This document shows positions 34,886 to 47,480 of a DNA stretch of 64,000 bases, piece after piece. This DNA is from Bradysia coprophila (lineage: Eukaryota > Arthropoda > Insecta > Diptera > Sciaridae): the NCBI RefSeq assembly GCF_014529535.1, contig NW_023503941.1, positions 2,664,942 to 2,728,941 of the forward strand, read 5' to 3'. Position 1 is the stretch's first letter. Every line of letters begins with the position of its first letter. The translations under genes and the position numbers were made by a program. The notes beneath the pieces are model-generated. The model saw nothing but the letters and a program-made list of their open reading frames with translations. It had not been told where the DNA came from and ran no database searches.

Positions 34886-35114
34886 ATTATTACACCAAAC
34901 CCTGTATAGAATCAGTCAAAAAAAACCTTGAATAGTAGAGGTGACGCAAGTCTACAGTAATTCACGCCGTGCGGTCGAAATTCAATATCTTTCTAACGCA
35001 AGTCTTTTTAAAGCAGCGTCATTTTCATACAAAGATGCGTTGAAATGTATTTTTTGGTTCACTTTTTCATCGACTCGTTCACTTGAAATTCAAATTTTAG
35101 GCACACTTACGGCC

Positions 35115-35389
35115 AAAGTATATAACGTATATAAACACTGAAGGTAATGCAGACCCTCAACGGATCAGAGAAATTATGGATCCAAACTTTCAGGTGATTT
35201 CATTTTCGTAAAGTTGTCTAACTTGACTTGTGCAACATGACGGCCCTAAATACTTCCAATTCACCACTAGATGCAACTTGACGCAAACGAATTCAATACG
35301 TGTGTAACATGACGGAGCTAAAATTCATCTGAAAGTTTGGATCCGTGTGTAACTGCGGATTTGCATTACCTTCAGTGTTTATATACTTT
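35115..35389. mobile_element. Foldback MITE, CACTGAAGGTAATGC ends, copy 1
   Basis: Inverted ends AAAGTATATA...AACACTGAAGGTAATGC and GCATTACCTTCAGTGTTTAT...TACTTT. The interior carries GGATCCAAACTTTCAGGTGA and CAACTTGACGCAAACGAATT, both shared with 54203-54541. The left end has a small duplication (TATATAACGTATATAAAC). Confidence 0.85.
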
Positions 35390-36976
35390 GCTTACGGCAT
35401 GAATAGAAAGTGGGTAAAGAAGTTTTTACTAAAAAAGTGTGCCACAAGTGACTTTGTCGGTTCGACTTTGATTGATCGAGAATGTGACGTTTCCATAACA
35501 CAACTTCTAGCACGATCTTTGAGAAAAGTCCAATTTGGAGGCTTCTGTGATGAGAGCTACCACATAAGATTGTTTGTAGATGTCGTTCAGATGATTCAGA
35601 TGCCATTAATTTGGGGTTCATTTGTTGCTTATGTGTTTATGCACGACAGAGTAAAGTTAACCAGGCAGTAGCGCTGATTTGACAAGGGACCTGAATAATC
35701 TAGTAGTCCAATATTTTCTGCGAAGAAAATGTTTCAATTTATGTCAGTGTTCATTTGAGTTCATTTTCACACAGTGTATTAGGTCCCTTATTTGACGTTT
35801 CGAAAATGAACCGCTCCTGCCTGGTTTATTTTACTCTGCCGTGGTTTATGATTACTCAATATTTCGATTTAATGTGAAGTGAGGCCCAATTCAAGTTTAT
35901 AAGATTTATTGACACGACGTAGGCACAATGCTAGAATTCAAGATATTGTGAACGCCAAACGACGATTGTCTAACGACAAACAGTTACAAAAATATGCTGA
36001 ACTATTTTCGTTATCTTTCATCATAATGCTACCTCATGTAATAAATTACAATATTGGTAAAATAAGAGAACATCCGACAACTAATCAATGTATGACAATT
36101 GAGTTTTCTAAATTTAAATATATTTTTCCTTTCTGAAGGTGATAACAACCTTGTTGTCGAAAGCTAGGCCTATAAAACAAAGATTAACCAGTCCACTTAT
36201 CAGAATATCTTTTAAAATGGATACAGAACTTGGAAAATAAAGTTATCTACTATTAATGAAGCTAAACATAATATAAAAGAAATTCGTGAAATTTCCTGAA
36301 ATTCGTGAAATTTCCTGAAATTCGTGAAATAAATTTTCAAAATCGGCACTGATTTTAACCAAGAAAATTTTGGCAAGAAAATATGTCGACGAGAAATTTA
36401 CCGATGAGATTTTACAACGAAAATTTTGCAGAAACAATTGCGTCACAAAATTTTCTTGGTTAAAATTGATGAGGCGCAAAATGCGTCACCAAAACCGATA
36501 TAATGTTTCGGAAGTTTTACTTTTACAGGACTTGCGTCACCTTTTCCTCTTTTGAGGTTTTTTGTGGGATTACTGAATGAATATTGATGCGGTGAAATTA
36601 TGCTTTAAGAAACATTCACTTGCACCGAAGTAGTTCCGAAATAATCATCTCTCGATACTGCCTCTTGTCCCCTAATCATATCCGGAGCGTTAGCGGAGGA
36701 CTTGACGCAGTCTAACTTCCAAAAAAAGAACGAAGAAAATTTTTTGAGACGCGGCAACTATGTTATATGTTCAGTCTCTACCCTTTGGTCTATATCATCA
36801 CAAAACCTATTTCATAATATTCTCGCTTTAAATACGAACAAAACGAGCTATCACTCGACTATGTAGGTTTAAAATTGCCGGAGATACATCGTTTTGAAAT
36901 TGGTCCTTTTTCATACTAAATACACCAAATTGACTTTTTCCAAACAATCAAAATACTTCAACTTACTCTGTATGTT

Positions 36977-37118
<142 letters not shown>

Positions 37119-37602
37119 CACGGACGATCTCGGAAACTAGTCAGCCAATCTCCATGAAATTTTGCAGGAACCTATGGGTGGGCATAAAAATGAAATTGTG
37201 ATACGCCATTACCCCAGGAAAAACCAGAATTTTGTTTTATTGGTCTCGAAGTGGTTTCTGAGTGTGGTTTTCGAGGGTCGGGAACGCGTTTTCGGCTGTA
37301 GCTTAGCTGTATTGAAACCTACAGAGGCGTGCGATCCATCAAATGAAAGGTATTCGTAACACGATTCGAACAAAAAAATTATTTAAAAAAACCAAATTTT
37401 GAGCTACTCGAGCGTAGGATGAAAGGACTAATATTTTTTTGGGTTATGAAAGATAGAGAGTTACTTTCTTCGGCAAAGTCTCAGAGTTTTGCGAGTAGAA
37501 CAGACGGGCATATGTGAAAAATGTCGAAAGTTGGAAATGGGTGGGTCAATTGGGGTTTTAGAGGTATTTCTTGAATGGTGGCAGATAGAGAGTTACTTTC
37601 TT

Positions 37603-37865
37603 CGTCAAATTTTCGAATTTCGTCAAAATTTCGATTTTCGTCAAATTTTGATTTTCGTCAAATTTCGATTTTCGTCAAATTTCGATTTTCGTCAAATTTT
37701 CGATTTTCGTCAAATTTCGATTTTCGTCAAATTTTCGAATTTCGTCAAAATTTCGATTTTCGTCAAATTTCGATTTTCGTCAAATTTTCGATTTTCGTCA
37801 AATTTTCGATTTTCGTCAAATTTTCGAATTTCGTCAAATTTTCAAATTTTGCCAAATTTCCGAAT
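37603..37865. repeat. TTTCGATTTTCGTCAAA minisatellite
   Basis: About 15 tandem units of 16-18 bp built from TTCGATTTTCGTCAAATT. The long frames through it (up to 186 codons) are the translation of the repeat, not a gene. The right edge decays into ATTTTGCCAAATTTCCG. Confidence 0.95.
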
Positions 37866-37919
37866 TTCTGTTATAAACTGTTATAATAATGTTCAAAATG
37901 TTCAGGAACAGACCAGCAA

Positions 37920-38165
37920 GAAAATTTACCTGCCACTTTGCGACGCAGATTTTTTTGGTAAAATTTTGGTTGTTTCCAGTCAAATTTTTGTTTTGGTAAA
38001 AATAATTTGGCAGATGATGAGAAAAACTAAGCCAGCTTGTTTGAACTAAAATTGGGTGTAAAATTTAGTTTTTGCGTAACGAAGCTGAAAGCGTCAACTC
38101 TAGCGATATCATTCATTTTAGAAATTGTATTTCAAAGACTGCGTCACACTTTTCTCGAAAAGATT
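37920..38165. mobile_element. Single arm of a TGACGC-family element
   Basis: CTGCCACTTTGCGACGCAGA, then TTTTTTGGTAAAATTTT, AAAGCGTCAACTCTAGCGAT and CTGCGTCACACTTTT in the order of the right arms at 1060-1252 and 3985-4165. The left arm is missing or replaced by the minisatellite. Confidence 0.7.
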
Positions 38166-38649
38166 TTTGTTGGGATTGACTATATGAGATGATCCAATTG
38201 ATGGTCCTTAGTCTTTTCCGATTTAGACCATCACCGTATTTACATTCGTGCCTCGTTCCGATAATTTCTAAACGATTCTGCAAACACTTATGTCGAACGA
38301 CAACGGTCAAAAGAAAATGAAATGATTTGGTCGGTTCTGATCGCACACCCGTCCGTTCACGGAAATGCTTTGCTCATGTTCGTTAAGATAAATTCATTTA
38401 TTTCATAGACGATATGGAGGTTAAAACAATCAAAAAAAGAATTATTTCCAATAGACGCGATAGCATTTTCAATGAAGCATACAGAGCTGGTATAAAAATA
38501 GAAATTTCACACATTGTCTCCACTTGACTCTCTTCTCTCTTACGCAATGGTTTTGCACTGAAGACGAGGAGAGCTGAGATGATCATTTTGTTGATAATTT
38601 GTTCAATATGGTAAAGGAGATATGGTTGGTTGCTTAACGTAGAGTTGAT

Positions 38650-39770
38650 CTAAAAATCGGCAGCAGAATGGTCCATTATTCCACGGATGAACGACGACGA
38701 CAATCTGTGAAAAAGCAATGTCGGACATGTAGCAAAACGCGCAATGCAAACCAATACACCGACAACACAACACTCACTTCTTCATCATATGATCGTAGAT
38801 GTAGCTGGGAATGATGGTCAACGTAATGATTTGGCCGCCACCGTCGATGATTTGTGTCACATCTTTGTCCTTCATGCCGACAACATTTTGGCCATTGATT
38901 TCGAGGATATTGTGATCGATCAATAGGCCGTTCTTTGCGGCCGTCGAATCTTTGACGATGGACGTAATTTTGCCGCTGCTGAATTGGAATCCGACACGGC
39001 CCTTGGAGTCCTTATGCAAAGTGATGGCACGTTCGAATGGTCGATCGCGAACGATGATTGAAATATCGTTTTTCGGACTTTTCTTGAGGAGATCGTGAAT
39101 CTTGTCCATTGAGTAGCCGGCGACAATTGTACCGTTGATTTGTAGAATCTGAAGGATGTGGAGTGGATGCGTTACAAAAAGGAATTCATTCACCGAAGAG
39201 TTTCCCCTACCTGATCTCCGAATCTTAAACCGGCTAATGCGGCTGGACTGTCCTTAACCACAATGGTGACAAACACACCATTACTGATGTCCTTCACTCG
39301 CAGACCGACTTTCTTATCGGCACCTTTGCACAGAACCAATTCCCGGATGCCGTTTGTCACTTGGCCCCGCTGTAGTCCAACGGAATTGCCGGACAATGGG
39401 GCCACCATTCCACTCAGCTGGGAAAGACCACGTCCAAACTGTAACACCAATTTGAAATCAGAAAATTTCGCGATAAATTAACGGTAAGAAAACGTACCGG
39501 CTGCACAGCGTTCTCTAAGTATTCGGGCATGTTTGTACGAATCGTGTCTTCAGACAGATCGAGGCCCATAAATTCGCCCAAATTTGGGTACATAACCAAT
39601 GATGACGAGTTGTTGGCATTGTTGCTGCTGTTCAGCTCTGGATATGGATTTTGTGTGTAAGCAGGTAGACTGGGCTGCATGGCATGTGTCTGTGCAGCAG
39701 CTGCACGGTTTTGTGCTTGGATGATTTTGTCCACCTGCATATCTTCGAGTGATGGATATAGCGACGACAT
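38650..39770 (-). CDS. Sdcbp: Syntenin (tandem-PDZ adaptor)
   Basis: Cytosolic adaptor that binds C-termini of syndecans and other membrane proteins and acts in endosomal sorting and exosome formation with ALIX. Exons: 39498-39770, 39211-39438, 38778-39148, 38650-38704; all GT-AG, phases 0, 0, 2; 308 aa against 298 in human. The N-terminus has LYPSL (3-8) plus YPEL and MYPNL, matching the ALIX-binding LYPxL motifs. PDZ1 spans about 122-200 (binding loop KKVGLRV, LRFGDQ at 162-167). PDZ2 spans about 206-282 (loop RVGFQF; RDRPFER, KITSIVKDS, EINGQNVVGM). The last exon gives a short tail with MDHSAADF, like the vertebrate MDHTIPEV. A 5'-leader intron ends at 39783 (CTTTACAG|CAAAACTCG), so the promoter lies further right. 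Confidence 0.96.
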
Positions 39771-39956
39771 TTTCGAGTTTTGCTGTAAAGATACGAAAGT
39801 TGATCGATGTGATTGAGTGGGCCAACTGGCAGAAAGATTTGCGGGAAATTAGTTAGAAAATCTGTGGAAAAAGAGACAAGATCTACTGTCAAATGAACAA
39901 CAGAATTCTGGTTCGCGTGTCATCAACACACCTCAAGCCTAAGTCGTACTCTAAAG

Positions 39957-40786
39957 CAGGCATGAGCGCCGCCGAAAAAAAGCCGCCGAAAAAAGCCGCC
40001 GCCGGCCATTTTTGAGCAAGCCGCGCCGCAGCCGAGCCGGTGCCAAAAACACGGCTCAAGCCGGCTTGAAACGGCTGGAAAATGAAATAAAGATTTCGAA
40101 AGGTGAATGGGTGAAATAATTTTGAAAACCGAGATTCCTGTTGATCCTAAGCAGCTCAAGTACTTTTTGATTTTTTTTTTACAAAATTAAGAAAATTTTG
40201 AAAATTTTCTTGAATTTTCATGAATTTTCCAGAATGGTATATTACGTCCTCGCTTCTAAGTTTGTTGTTTTGGCAAGTATGACCTTTGCGGCACGAGCCG
40301 AAGGCGCACAATCAGTTAATTCACAAATTTGAGAAAACTTTATCGATCTTTGCGAATTTTCTCGATTTTTTTTCTTTTCAATTTTTACTTACTTGATTTT
40401 CGTGAGCTTTCGATTTCTTCTCGAAAACCATTTTCTTAATGAGTTAAATGAGTGTGCCGGAGCATGATTTTCCATTTAGTTCAAGTTTTGAGGCAATAAA
40501 ACTTGACGTGGTAGTGAACCTTAGACTGAGACTTGCTTGTAACAAGACCAGTTCCACTTGTACTTTGAACAACCTAATCTACCGACATTTTCGCTTTCCG
40601 TACAATTTCATTTTCATGCTTACTAGTTCATTTTCCATTTATCGAAACGTTTTTACTTTGAAAAAAAGTTAAAAGGAACCTCCAGCCGAGCCGTTTTAAG
40701 CCGGCTCAAGCCGACTTTTTCGCCGCCGCCGAGAAATTTTTTTCGGCTAGCCGCCGCCGAGATTTCTCCGTCGGCGCTCATGCCTG
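39957..40786. mobile_element. hAT-like non-autonomous element, 830 bp, copy B
   Basis: Same ends (CAGGCATGAGCGCCG / CGGCGCTCATGCCTG) and same total length as 29508-30337. CTCTAAAG occurs on both sides (39949-39956 and 40787-40794). It is only 186 bp upstream of the syntenin start codon, so it may lie in the leader intron or promoter. No coding capacity. Confidence 0.95.
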
Positions 40787-40794
40787 CTCTAAAG

Positions 40795-43617
40795 AAAGTA
40801 TTGAAACCTGACCGTATACCATACACATTTTGCTAAACCAATTCATACAAAATGGTACCTCTGTTTGACAGCTGTCACTCGAAGCACTTTTGCTTGAAGT
40901 GCGTCGGGGTCAAGCAAAAACTCTGTCATCAACAGCCTTATTTGTGGATCAAGTAGGACATGCTTCGTGTCGTCGTGAAGCTTATATTAGGCTACAACAT
41001 GAACCACACAAAAATTTCAAAATAAACTTATCGGTAAGGCACAGAAAGTTTCTTAAAATGTAACCGAAAAGACTACTTTAAAAATTGTTTTGTTGCGATT
41101 CGAAAAGGTACAGTAACTGCGTCTAGAATTACCATGAATATCAATTCCAATATGGTGAATTTTTGACTGCTATAACTCAGTGACTAGGTGGCCGAGAGTG
41201 ATAACTTTGACACAGTAGATCTAAGAATTTGTCCATCTACCAAATCCAATGTCAACCGTGGGTCCTACTACGTCCAAAACGGCCGACTTAATCCCGAAAG
41301 GGAGTGTTATTTCGAACAGTCCTTCGCAAGAATATGTAAAAAAAACAGCAAGAGAGAGGTGGCGAGTGTCAGGTCTTCGTCTGGTGTAATTACTCCATAA
41401 ACTGTTGCAACATTTTCACGATCAATTTCCTCTCGAAGAGAAAATAGGTAGGAGTTGGCCCGCGTGTAGAGATAATGTGTTTCCTCTGTATCCAGGACAA
41501 CGGGAAAAATTCTTTAATGAAAAACCGGATACCAGGAAATCTACCCGGCTTAGCGAGGAGAAATAATGAAAAGAAGAAGAGAAACGGGAAAATTACCAGA
41601 AATATGGAAACGGAAAAGGGCTACTTGCAATCGCGATCGAGAATTGATTGAAAAACTAGAAAATCGTAACAATAGCGAAATGAGTGGGGAACGAACAGGA
41701 ATCAGAAATTTAAATGATTAGATGATAACGGGTGAGTATACGACGGGAAGCGAATCGAGATCTCTTTTAGGAAAATTGAGAAAAAGCCTCGTCATCGAAC
41801 TGTCATAGCGATCAAACGATCATTCAAATTACTCCAGCTGCACGTACAAATGACTAAACAGAAAGTTTATTCAAATACGAAGTAGTCATCGCGGTACCGT
41901 TGATGACCTTAGTGGAAAATCCAAAAACTTAAATGAATTGCAGAAATAACTGAGCGAGTTTTTGTTGAACCCAACCACTCAATGGATAAACAAAATCGTC
42001 ACACAATTACCGTACCGTTCAGTATAGTGTGGTTCTGACTGTCGACTGAAATGGAGACCAAAGACCCCGCATAAAGTGGGCCACATTTTCACACATCTTT
42101 CGTGTGTTTAATGTTTAAGAAAATTGCACGAATGTCGTTCCGATGTTTGTTTGCATTTACTTTACGATCATAACACACGTGCGTGTGTTGGGCTACAATT
42201 CCGTTATAACCAAAAACGAAATATGATTATTTCCAAAAGCAAACAACAAAACCGCAAATTTAAATCCAAAATGAGTCATAGAAACCTGATCAATCTCAGC
42301 ACATGGATTGTTCGATAGAAAAATAGGTAATTTGTTGTACGAGCGAAACATTTACAAATAGAAATCAACACAACCGACTTACTCACACCAGATTATGCGT
42401 ATACAATTCAGCCAATGCATGGTGGCTTAACGCCGCGAGGTATATTACGCTCAATATTGTGCGATAAGATTAAATCCCCCATGACTCATACGCAATGTCA
42501 TTCATTTAATGGTCCAATTCGCAAACAATCATAACTTTATCTCCTCTCGATTTGTTGTTTGCGAGGTTGTTTTTGTGACAAATTAAAACCGTTTTGTTGT
42601 TATGGTGAACCGAAACGGTATAGTTTCGAGCATAGAAATGCACTCCGCAATGGTCGTTCGAAACGGTTTTACATCAATGTCATTTGGTTACTACGCCTTA
42701 AGGCTTAATTTTCACTCATCAAAAAAGTACTTACTCCATCTGACAGACAAAATTGAATTTTTTCAATTTTTGCTTTGTTTACTTGACAGCTCGCTCTCAC
42801 ACGGAGTACACTTTTTGTTGAATGGAAACCATACTTAAGTTCAAAATAAACCCTGTTATAAAACCCGCTTCCCTTGCCCAGTCTATTATCATGTAGAGTG
42901 ATAGCTGGCCTATCGGACAGAGAGCTGTTTCGGCATCAGAACTCGGTGGTGGCCCTAAGACAGTACAGAAATGTCCATCTTCAGTTGTTCCACCGGTCCC
43001 TTCACAAGACAGCAGACGGTAAACTCAAAAGCACGGTGAAAAAACAACTCAAAAGAGCAACCGGTCCAAAATTCCATTCACAATAAGCTCGTCCACCTTT
43101 ACCTCCATTTTTCCTTTTTCAGTCAGCGTTCAAAATTACTTTCTTTACGGCAGCCAGAATCACAAACGAAAAAACTGATAACACCGAGACCATTGACAAT
43201 TCTCAATTTCAAAGTCAAAAGTAAACCGATCAGTTTCACCTACACTTAAACTCCAAGGCCCTCTTCCCTACTTTAACAGATTTAAACTTCATTTTCACAC
43301 ATTTTCATTCATTAACATCATTCATCTCCATCCTCATTCATCCACCTTCATTTCCACTTCATTCATTCGTTCGTTCGTTCATTTATGTAAGCACGTTACA
43401 AACCTAACGTCTAATTAAAATTTTCGAAATTCCATCCTTTATGTGACACCAATGCGCTCAATTTGATACCAATTCGGTCTCACGTTTCAGGTAGTGTATT
43501 AGTAAACTGGTAGTGTTTTCACGGCCGTTTGACTAATATATTTGTACTAGAGTGTGTTATCAGCCCGTGACAATAAGACGAACAACATGTTCGTTTATGT
43601 TGTTTGACCCATGTGTG
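40795..43617. other. Intergenic with MITE fragments
   Basis: No gene is supported from 40795 to 43617. 42695-42840 is a CTTAAGTATGG-family MITE (core TTGAATTTTTTCAATTTTTG, GTTTACTTGACAG, end GGAAACCATACTTAAG). 42850-43085 is a diverged copy of the 512-bp repeat unit. 43330-43390 is a CATT/GTTC simple repeat. The remainder (41100-42600) shows short frames only. Confidence 0.5.
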
Positions 43618-43781
43618 CAGTGCCGCTTTTAGCTTTTGGGCGCCATCGGGCAATTGGAAAAATGGGCGCCAATTTAGTAAAGCTAAATTTTTTTTAAGGA
43701 CCTCGGGCACCATTTACTTCTGCTCCACTTCGGGCGCCACGGGCATTTGCCCATTTGGCCCATATGGAAAAGGCGGCACTG
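43618..43781. mobile_element. hAT-like MITE, CAGTGCCGC family, copy 2
   Basis: 164 bp with 9-bp inverted ends CAGTGCCGC and GCGGCACTG. CATGTGTG precedes (43610-43617) and follows (43782-43789), an exact 8-bp target-site duplication. Internal GGGCGCC blocks recur three or four times. Confidence 0.95.
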
Positions 43782-43789
43782 CATGTGTG

Positions 43790-45362
43790 TCATGTGTACT
43801 GACATGCACGTTTGTGTGGTGAATAAACATTGTAAAACCATTCGATTTTGAACAACGACGAAAGGTGGTAACGGCCACAACGTACACCGAATATTTTATC
43901 GGAGTCGACGGATTGAATACCGAAAGCGGACAGTGTACCACACAACCACAAACTGGTAGATTTGTTTAAAGTTGTCAAATGGTGCCGGTGTTTTTTAGTG
44001 CGTTGACCTCCCATTCTCATTTCACTTTGTTGTGTCCTCTACAGACATCCAGATATCAGAAGCGCAGATACAAACAACGAAAGTCTCAGACTATGCAACG
44101 ACGCGAATTTGAGTCTGAAGCAAACGGAAGGGTATGTCATGTCAGTGACGAGACCGTTTATCAACATCATTACCGAGTTACAACAACAAAGCCTGAAGTA
44201 TAAAACAGTTTATCAATGAGAACACAACGTGTCCGACTGCTGCCCACCCTATTTGGGTATAAAATGTCCTCCCCGCTTACTCACTGCGTTAGAATAAATT
44301 TAGTTTGATTTTCGCATGTTGAACCAGTCGGATTTCATGTTATGGTCTTCGGAGGCTCTAAAGAAAGTTAATTTCGTCCCACACAGTTGCGTAACTTAAT
44401 TCCGCTACTTGAACACACTGTGCATAAAGTTCATGTAGAACAAAGAAATGGGTTTTCACCAAAGAGGCGTTGCATGTTGATAGCATGAGCCACAGCGTTA
44501 ATTGCTTCATATACTGTCGGAGACACAACAGAAGGGATTTATAGAGAAACGGTGACATGGTACGGACGTGTAGATACCGATTAGGAATGTGTGAGTGAAC
44601 CACCAATAAAGAAATGTTCGAACGACCAATTGATTGATTAAGCAATAAAATGAAACGAAATCAGAAATGACCTTTCCGTCTGTCATAAGGCGAATGTCTA
44701 AGAAATTCGACAGGGCAAAAAAAGTCTCTCCGATACCTTAAACTACTCCGTAAACGCAATAAAAAACCCAAACAATTCCAACGACGATGGAATTTCAATT
44801 TCACAACAATTTTCAGTTGCACTTGATCCGGTTAATATGGCTTCTTATGCGTCACACAAAATTCTCGATCAAAACATCAGCAACACACTTCACACAATTA
44901 AAAATGATTCTCCAGGTCGACGGAGTTGTTCTTGCAATCAAAATCTTACTTTTTTTTCACTGCAACCAATCGAAACTATTCAACAGAACATCAGCTCTTG
45001 TCAGCTGAAAACTAAATTGGAAAAAAACTTAACACAAATAATGCACTTGACTGTCGGAGAACATGAATTTTAATGTTATGGAATTTGTAGTATAGTTGGA
45101 CAACGACTGACTTCACTTTATATTTATATTCATCAGTCTGTTATCTCTCGTTGATTCACTTTCGGTATTTTTTCGTGTTATGTTGTTGGGAATGGCAATT
45201 TTTGTTTATGCGACTGCTCCGAAACGTTGTGTGTGTGTGTAGGTGAATGGGAGTTGAGTGTGAGAGAAAATTGATAATAAAAGCGAAAATTTAGAGCGGC
45301 GCATGTGGGGACAGAGGGAAACATTGATATTGGTATCGTTTCCCTCTGTGGTGATATGTATC
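43790..45362. other. Intergenic, no gene recognised
   Basis: Short frames at 43979-44203, 44358-44645 and 44787-45073 show no domain. The only structure seen is a small hairpin at 45311-45349 (ACAGAGGGAAAC and its complement GTTTCCCTCTGT). Confidence 0.4.
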
Positions 45363-45841
45363 CAAGGCTGTATACTTTGGGGAGGTCACGCAGATACAGA
45401 TACGCGGGCTACACACCAGAGTTGATGATAAAATAGCCGATTTCATACAAAAATTCACCTACTCTGATGATTCTCGTCGTCTTGATGATGTGGTGATTTT
45501 TTTGTATATGTAAAGTCATCAGAAGTGGTGTGTTCCCGCATAGTTGATATTGACAGATCAAAACAATTTTCGGGGTTTCTCAAAGCATTTTTTCATGTTT
45601 CGGGGCTGAAAATGAAGGCAATTTTGGATTTGTTTCTAGGATTTTCCGCCCTTGCATGAAAAATTACATGTCTTGGAAGATTAATTTATCAGGCGGGCGA
45701 CACACCACGTTTCATACAAAAAATTCACCACCGCCATACAAATTCAATTTTGGTGAATTGGTTTGTATGGAAAAGGTGTGTTCCCGCGTATCTAGTAAAA
45801 TGGCGATCTGTGTGACCTGCCCAAAGTTTACAGCTTTGCAA
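45363..45841. mobile_element. CAAGGCTGTA-family MITE, expanded copy
   Basis: Left part (45363-45540) matches 49812-50039 closely up to GTGTGTTCCCGC. The right end (45700-45841) gives a second, diverged copy ending CCCAAAGTTTACAGCTTTG. The interior between them looks like an insertion or a fusion of two copies. Confidence 0.7.
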
Positions 45842-45889
45842 TAGTCTAAGTCTAAGTCATATACGTAAATAACTAGTGTTCACTAGTGT

Positions 45890-46075
45890 GTTAAGGTTTG
45901 ATTTCCACTCAACGGAATACTTTTTTTTGAGTGGAAACCATACTTTAGTCTTGATTTCCACTAACGAAAAAGTTCTCAGTTTACACTTTGAGCAATGGGA
46001 AAGAGAAGTGGCTAAACGGATGCATAACGGAGTGGTTTTTTGTAAGTGGAAATCAAGTCTTAAGCTAGGTTCTAG
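45890..46075. mobile_element. CTTAAGT...TTTCCACT MITEs, two adjacent
   Basis: A short hairpin (GGTTTGATTTCCACTC ... GAGTGGAAACCATACTTT, 45893-45953) is followed directly by a second unit ending GTAAGTGGAAATCAAGTCTT at 46065. Both use the TTTCCACT terminal motif seen at 8100 and 42840. Confidence 0.6.
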
Positions 46076-46109
46076 AGTAACAGGTCACACTGGAAAGTTA
46101 TGTTGGCAA

Positions 46110-46860
46110 AATTGGAAAAAATCAATTTTTTATGCCAAATACTGCGAAAGTTTGTATTTTCGGTCCTCAAATGGTGACCGAAAGTAAAAAAAATGCAGGC
46201 CTTGGGCCGAAAGTAAATGTCACTGTCATCATTTTACTTTCGGTCCTCATATGTCTCGAAAACACATGTTCACTTGATTGAAAGTACGCATTGAGTGTAG
46301 TGTTGTGTTGACGATTATAGCCAAATATTTTGTGAGCAAGTGAATGTATGTTTACAGTAATTTCATTTGTTAAATTGTTTTTATTTTTATACCAGGGGGC
46401 TGCCGCCCCCTGGACCCCGCGCTTTTCGGCATTTTGGTGTTTTTACAGCAAATTTTGTTGATAACTCAACAGTTTAATTAAAATTATGTTTTGTTTCGGA
46501 CCGAAAATACAAATCTTCCGCAGTATTTGGCATAAAAAATAGTATGCATCACTCGGGGCAAAAGTAAAAAAATTCAAATCGTGTGGTTGCCGCCCTTGCC
46601 AGCGGCGCGGGCTGCAAACTTCACACGTTTGAATTTTTTTACTTTCGCCCCTTGTTATGCAATAGTTATTTGTGTATCTGTTTTGGACGTTTGATTTTAG
46701 GCAATTTCGCGAGTTGTTACATGCGAAAGTGCCTAAAATCAAACGTCCAAAACAGATACTCAAAAAATTTTTCATGTAAGGGGTCGAAAACCCGAGAAAA
46801 ATCTCGAAACTCCCTCATTTTCGGCCCCGACACATGAAAAATACTATTGTTTATGCGAAT
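46110..46860. repeat. Complex nested inverted repeats
   Basis: 46125-46185 (GCCAAATACTGCGAAAGTTT, ATTTTCGGTCC) is inverted at 46490-46540. 46560-46655 is a hairpin with arms containing AAAAAAATTCAAA around a GC-rich loop. 46676-46762 has perfect 30-bp arms beginning GTATCTGTTTTGGACGTTTG. CAGGGGGCTGCCGCCCCCTG at 46394-46413 is a near-perfect GC palindrome. No gene. Confidence 0.75.
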
Positions 46861-47480
46861 GTGACAGCTTATCTCAATTTGTGAACGGAATTTTGTGTTG
46901 ACATAACCGAAAAATTGAGCATTTGGAGTTGTTGTGGCCAAGGCTGTAAACTTTGGGGGTGTGACCTTGGTTGTGGCAAATATTTATCATATGTCTAATA
47001 TCTACAAAAAACGAGGGATTCTTTTGAAATTTGTCTTACCAAAATCGGCCGCATTTTACAGCAGACTCATTTTTATGTTAGTTTTGGCTAGCAAAATCGA
47101 TCAGAAAAATTCACATAAAAAAACTATTTTTCCTAATCACTCCTCAGGGGCGCCGACTTCTAAGGAAAAGCGAGGCTCGGGCACCACTAGTCGAATGATG
47201 AGCACCACTACATCTTTCCAGTTTTACTTGAAAGAGCACCACTACTCCCAGATTCGCTTGTTGTATGAGCACCACTACTCCCAAACACAAGTCGGCGTCC
47301 CTGTCACTCCTAATCATTCCAATGACACCAAACATAGATGGCACGATGAATATACCTTTGAAGTGAAAAATTGATACTCTCACTTAATCTACTCGAATAA
47401 TTCGGTGCCCTGGGTAAAAAGTGTTTTGTAAAAAAAAAAAAAAGTGTTTTACAGCAGCTGGCTTTCCCAAACAACCAAAA
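46861..47480. other. Repeat-derived spacer
   Basis: Starts with a CAAGGCTGTAAACTTTGGGG end (46939), then a GAGGGATTCTTTTGAAA end (47009) of the 9111-10063 family, then a small tandem GAGCACCACTAC repeat (47200-47280). The 146-codon frame at 46934-47374 runs across these repeats and is not supported as a gene. Confidence 0.6.

Larger units (their letters stand above)
34262..36568. mobile_element. TGACGC-family foldback element with nested insertions
   Basis: The left end (CCTCAAAAGAGGAAAAGGTGACG, 34266 on) and right end (CGTCACCTTTTCCTCTTTTGAGG, to 36558) are inverted, and both continue through GGTGACGCATT-TGCGCCTCAT. Inside lie a GTGAAATTTC minisatellite (34380-34460), an inner relative at 36280-36330, the MITE 34704-34885 and the MITE 35115-35389. 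No transposase is seen. Confidence 0.7.

Noticed and set aside
37489..38049. 186-codon frame rich in F, R, S as a protein
   Set aside because: It is the translation of a 16-18 bp minisatellite.
46934..47374. 146-codon frame as a gene
   Set aside because: It crosses ends of two different repeat families and a small tandem repeat, without domain or splice evidence.
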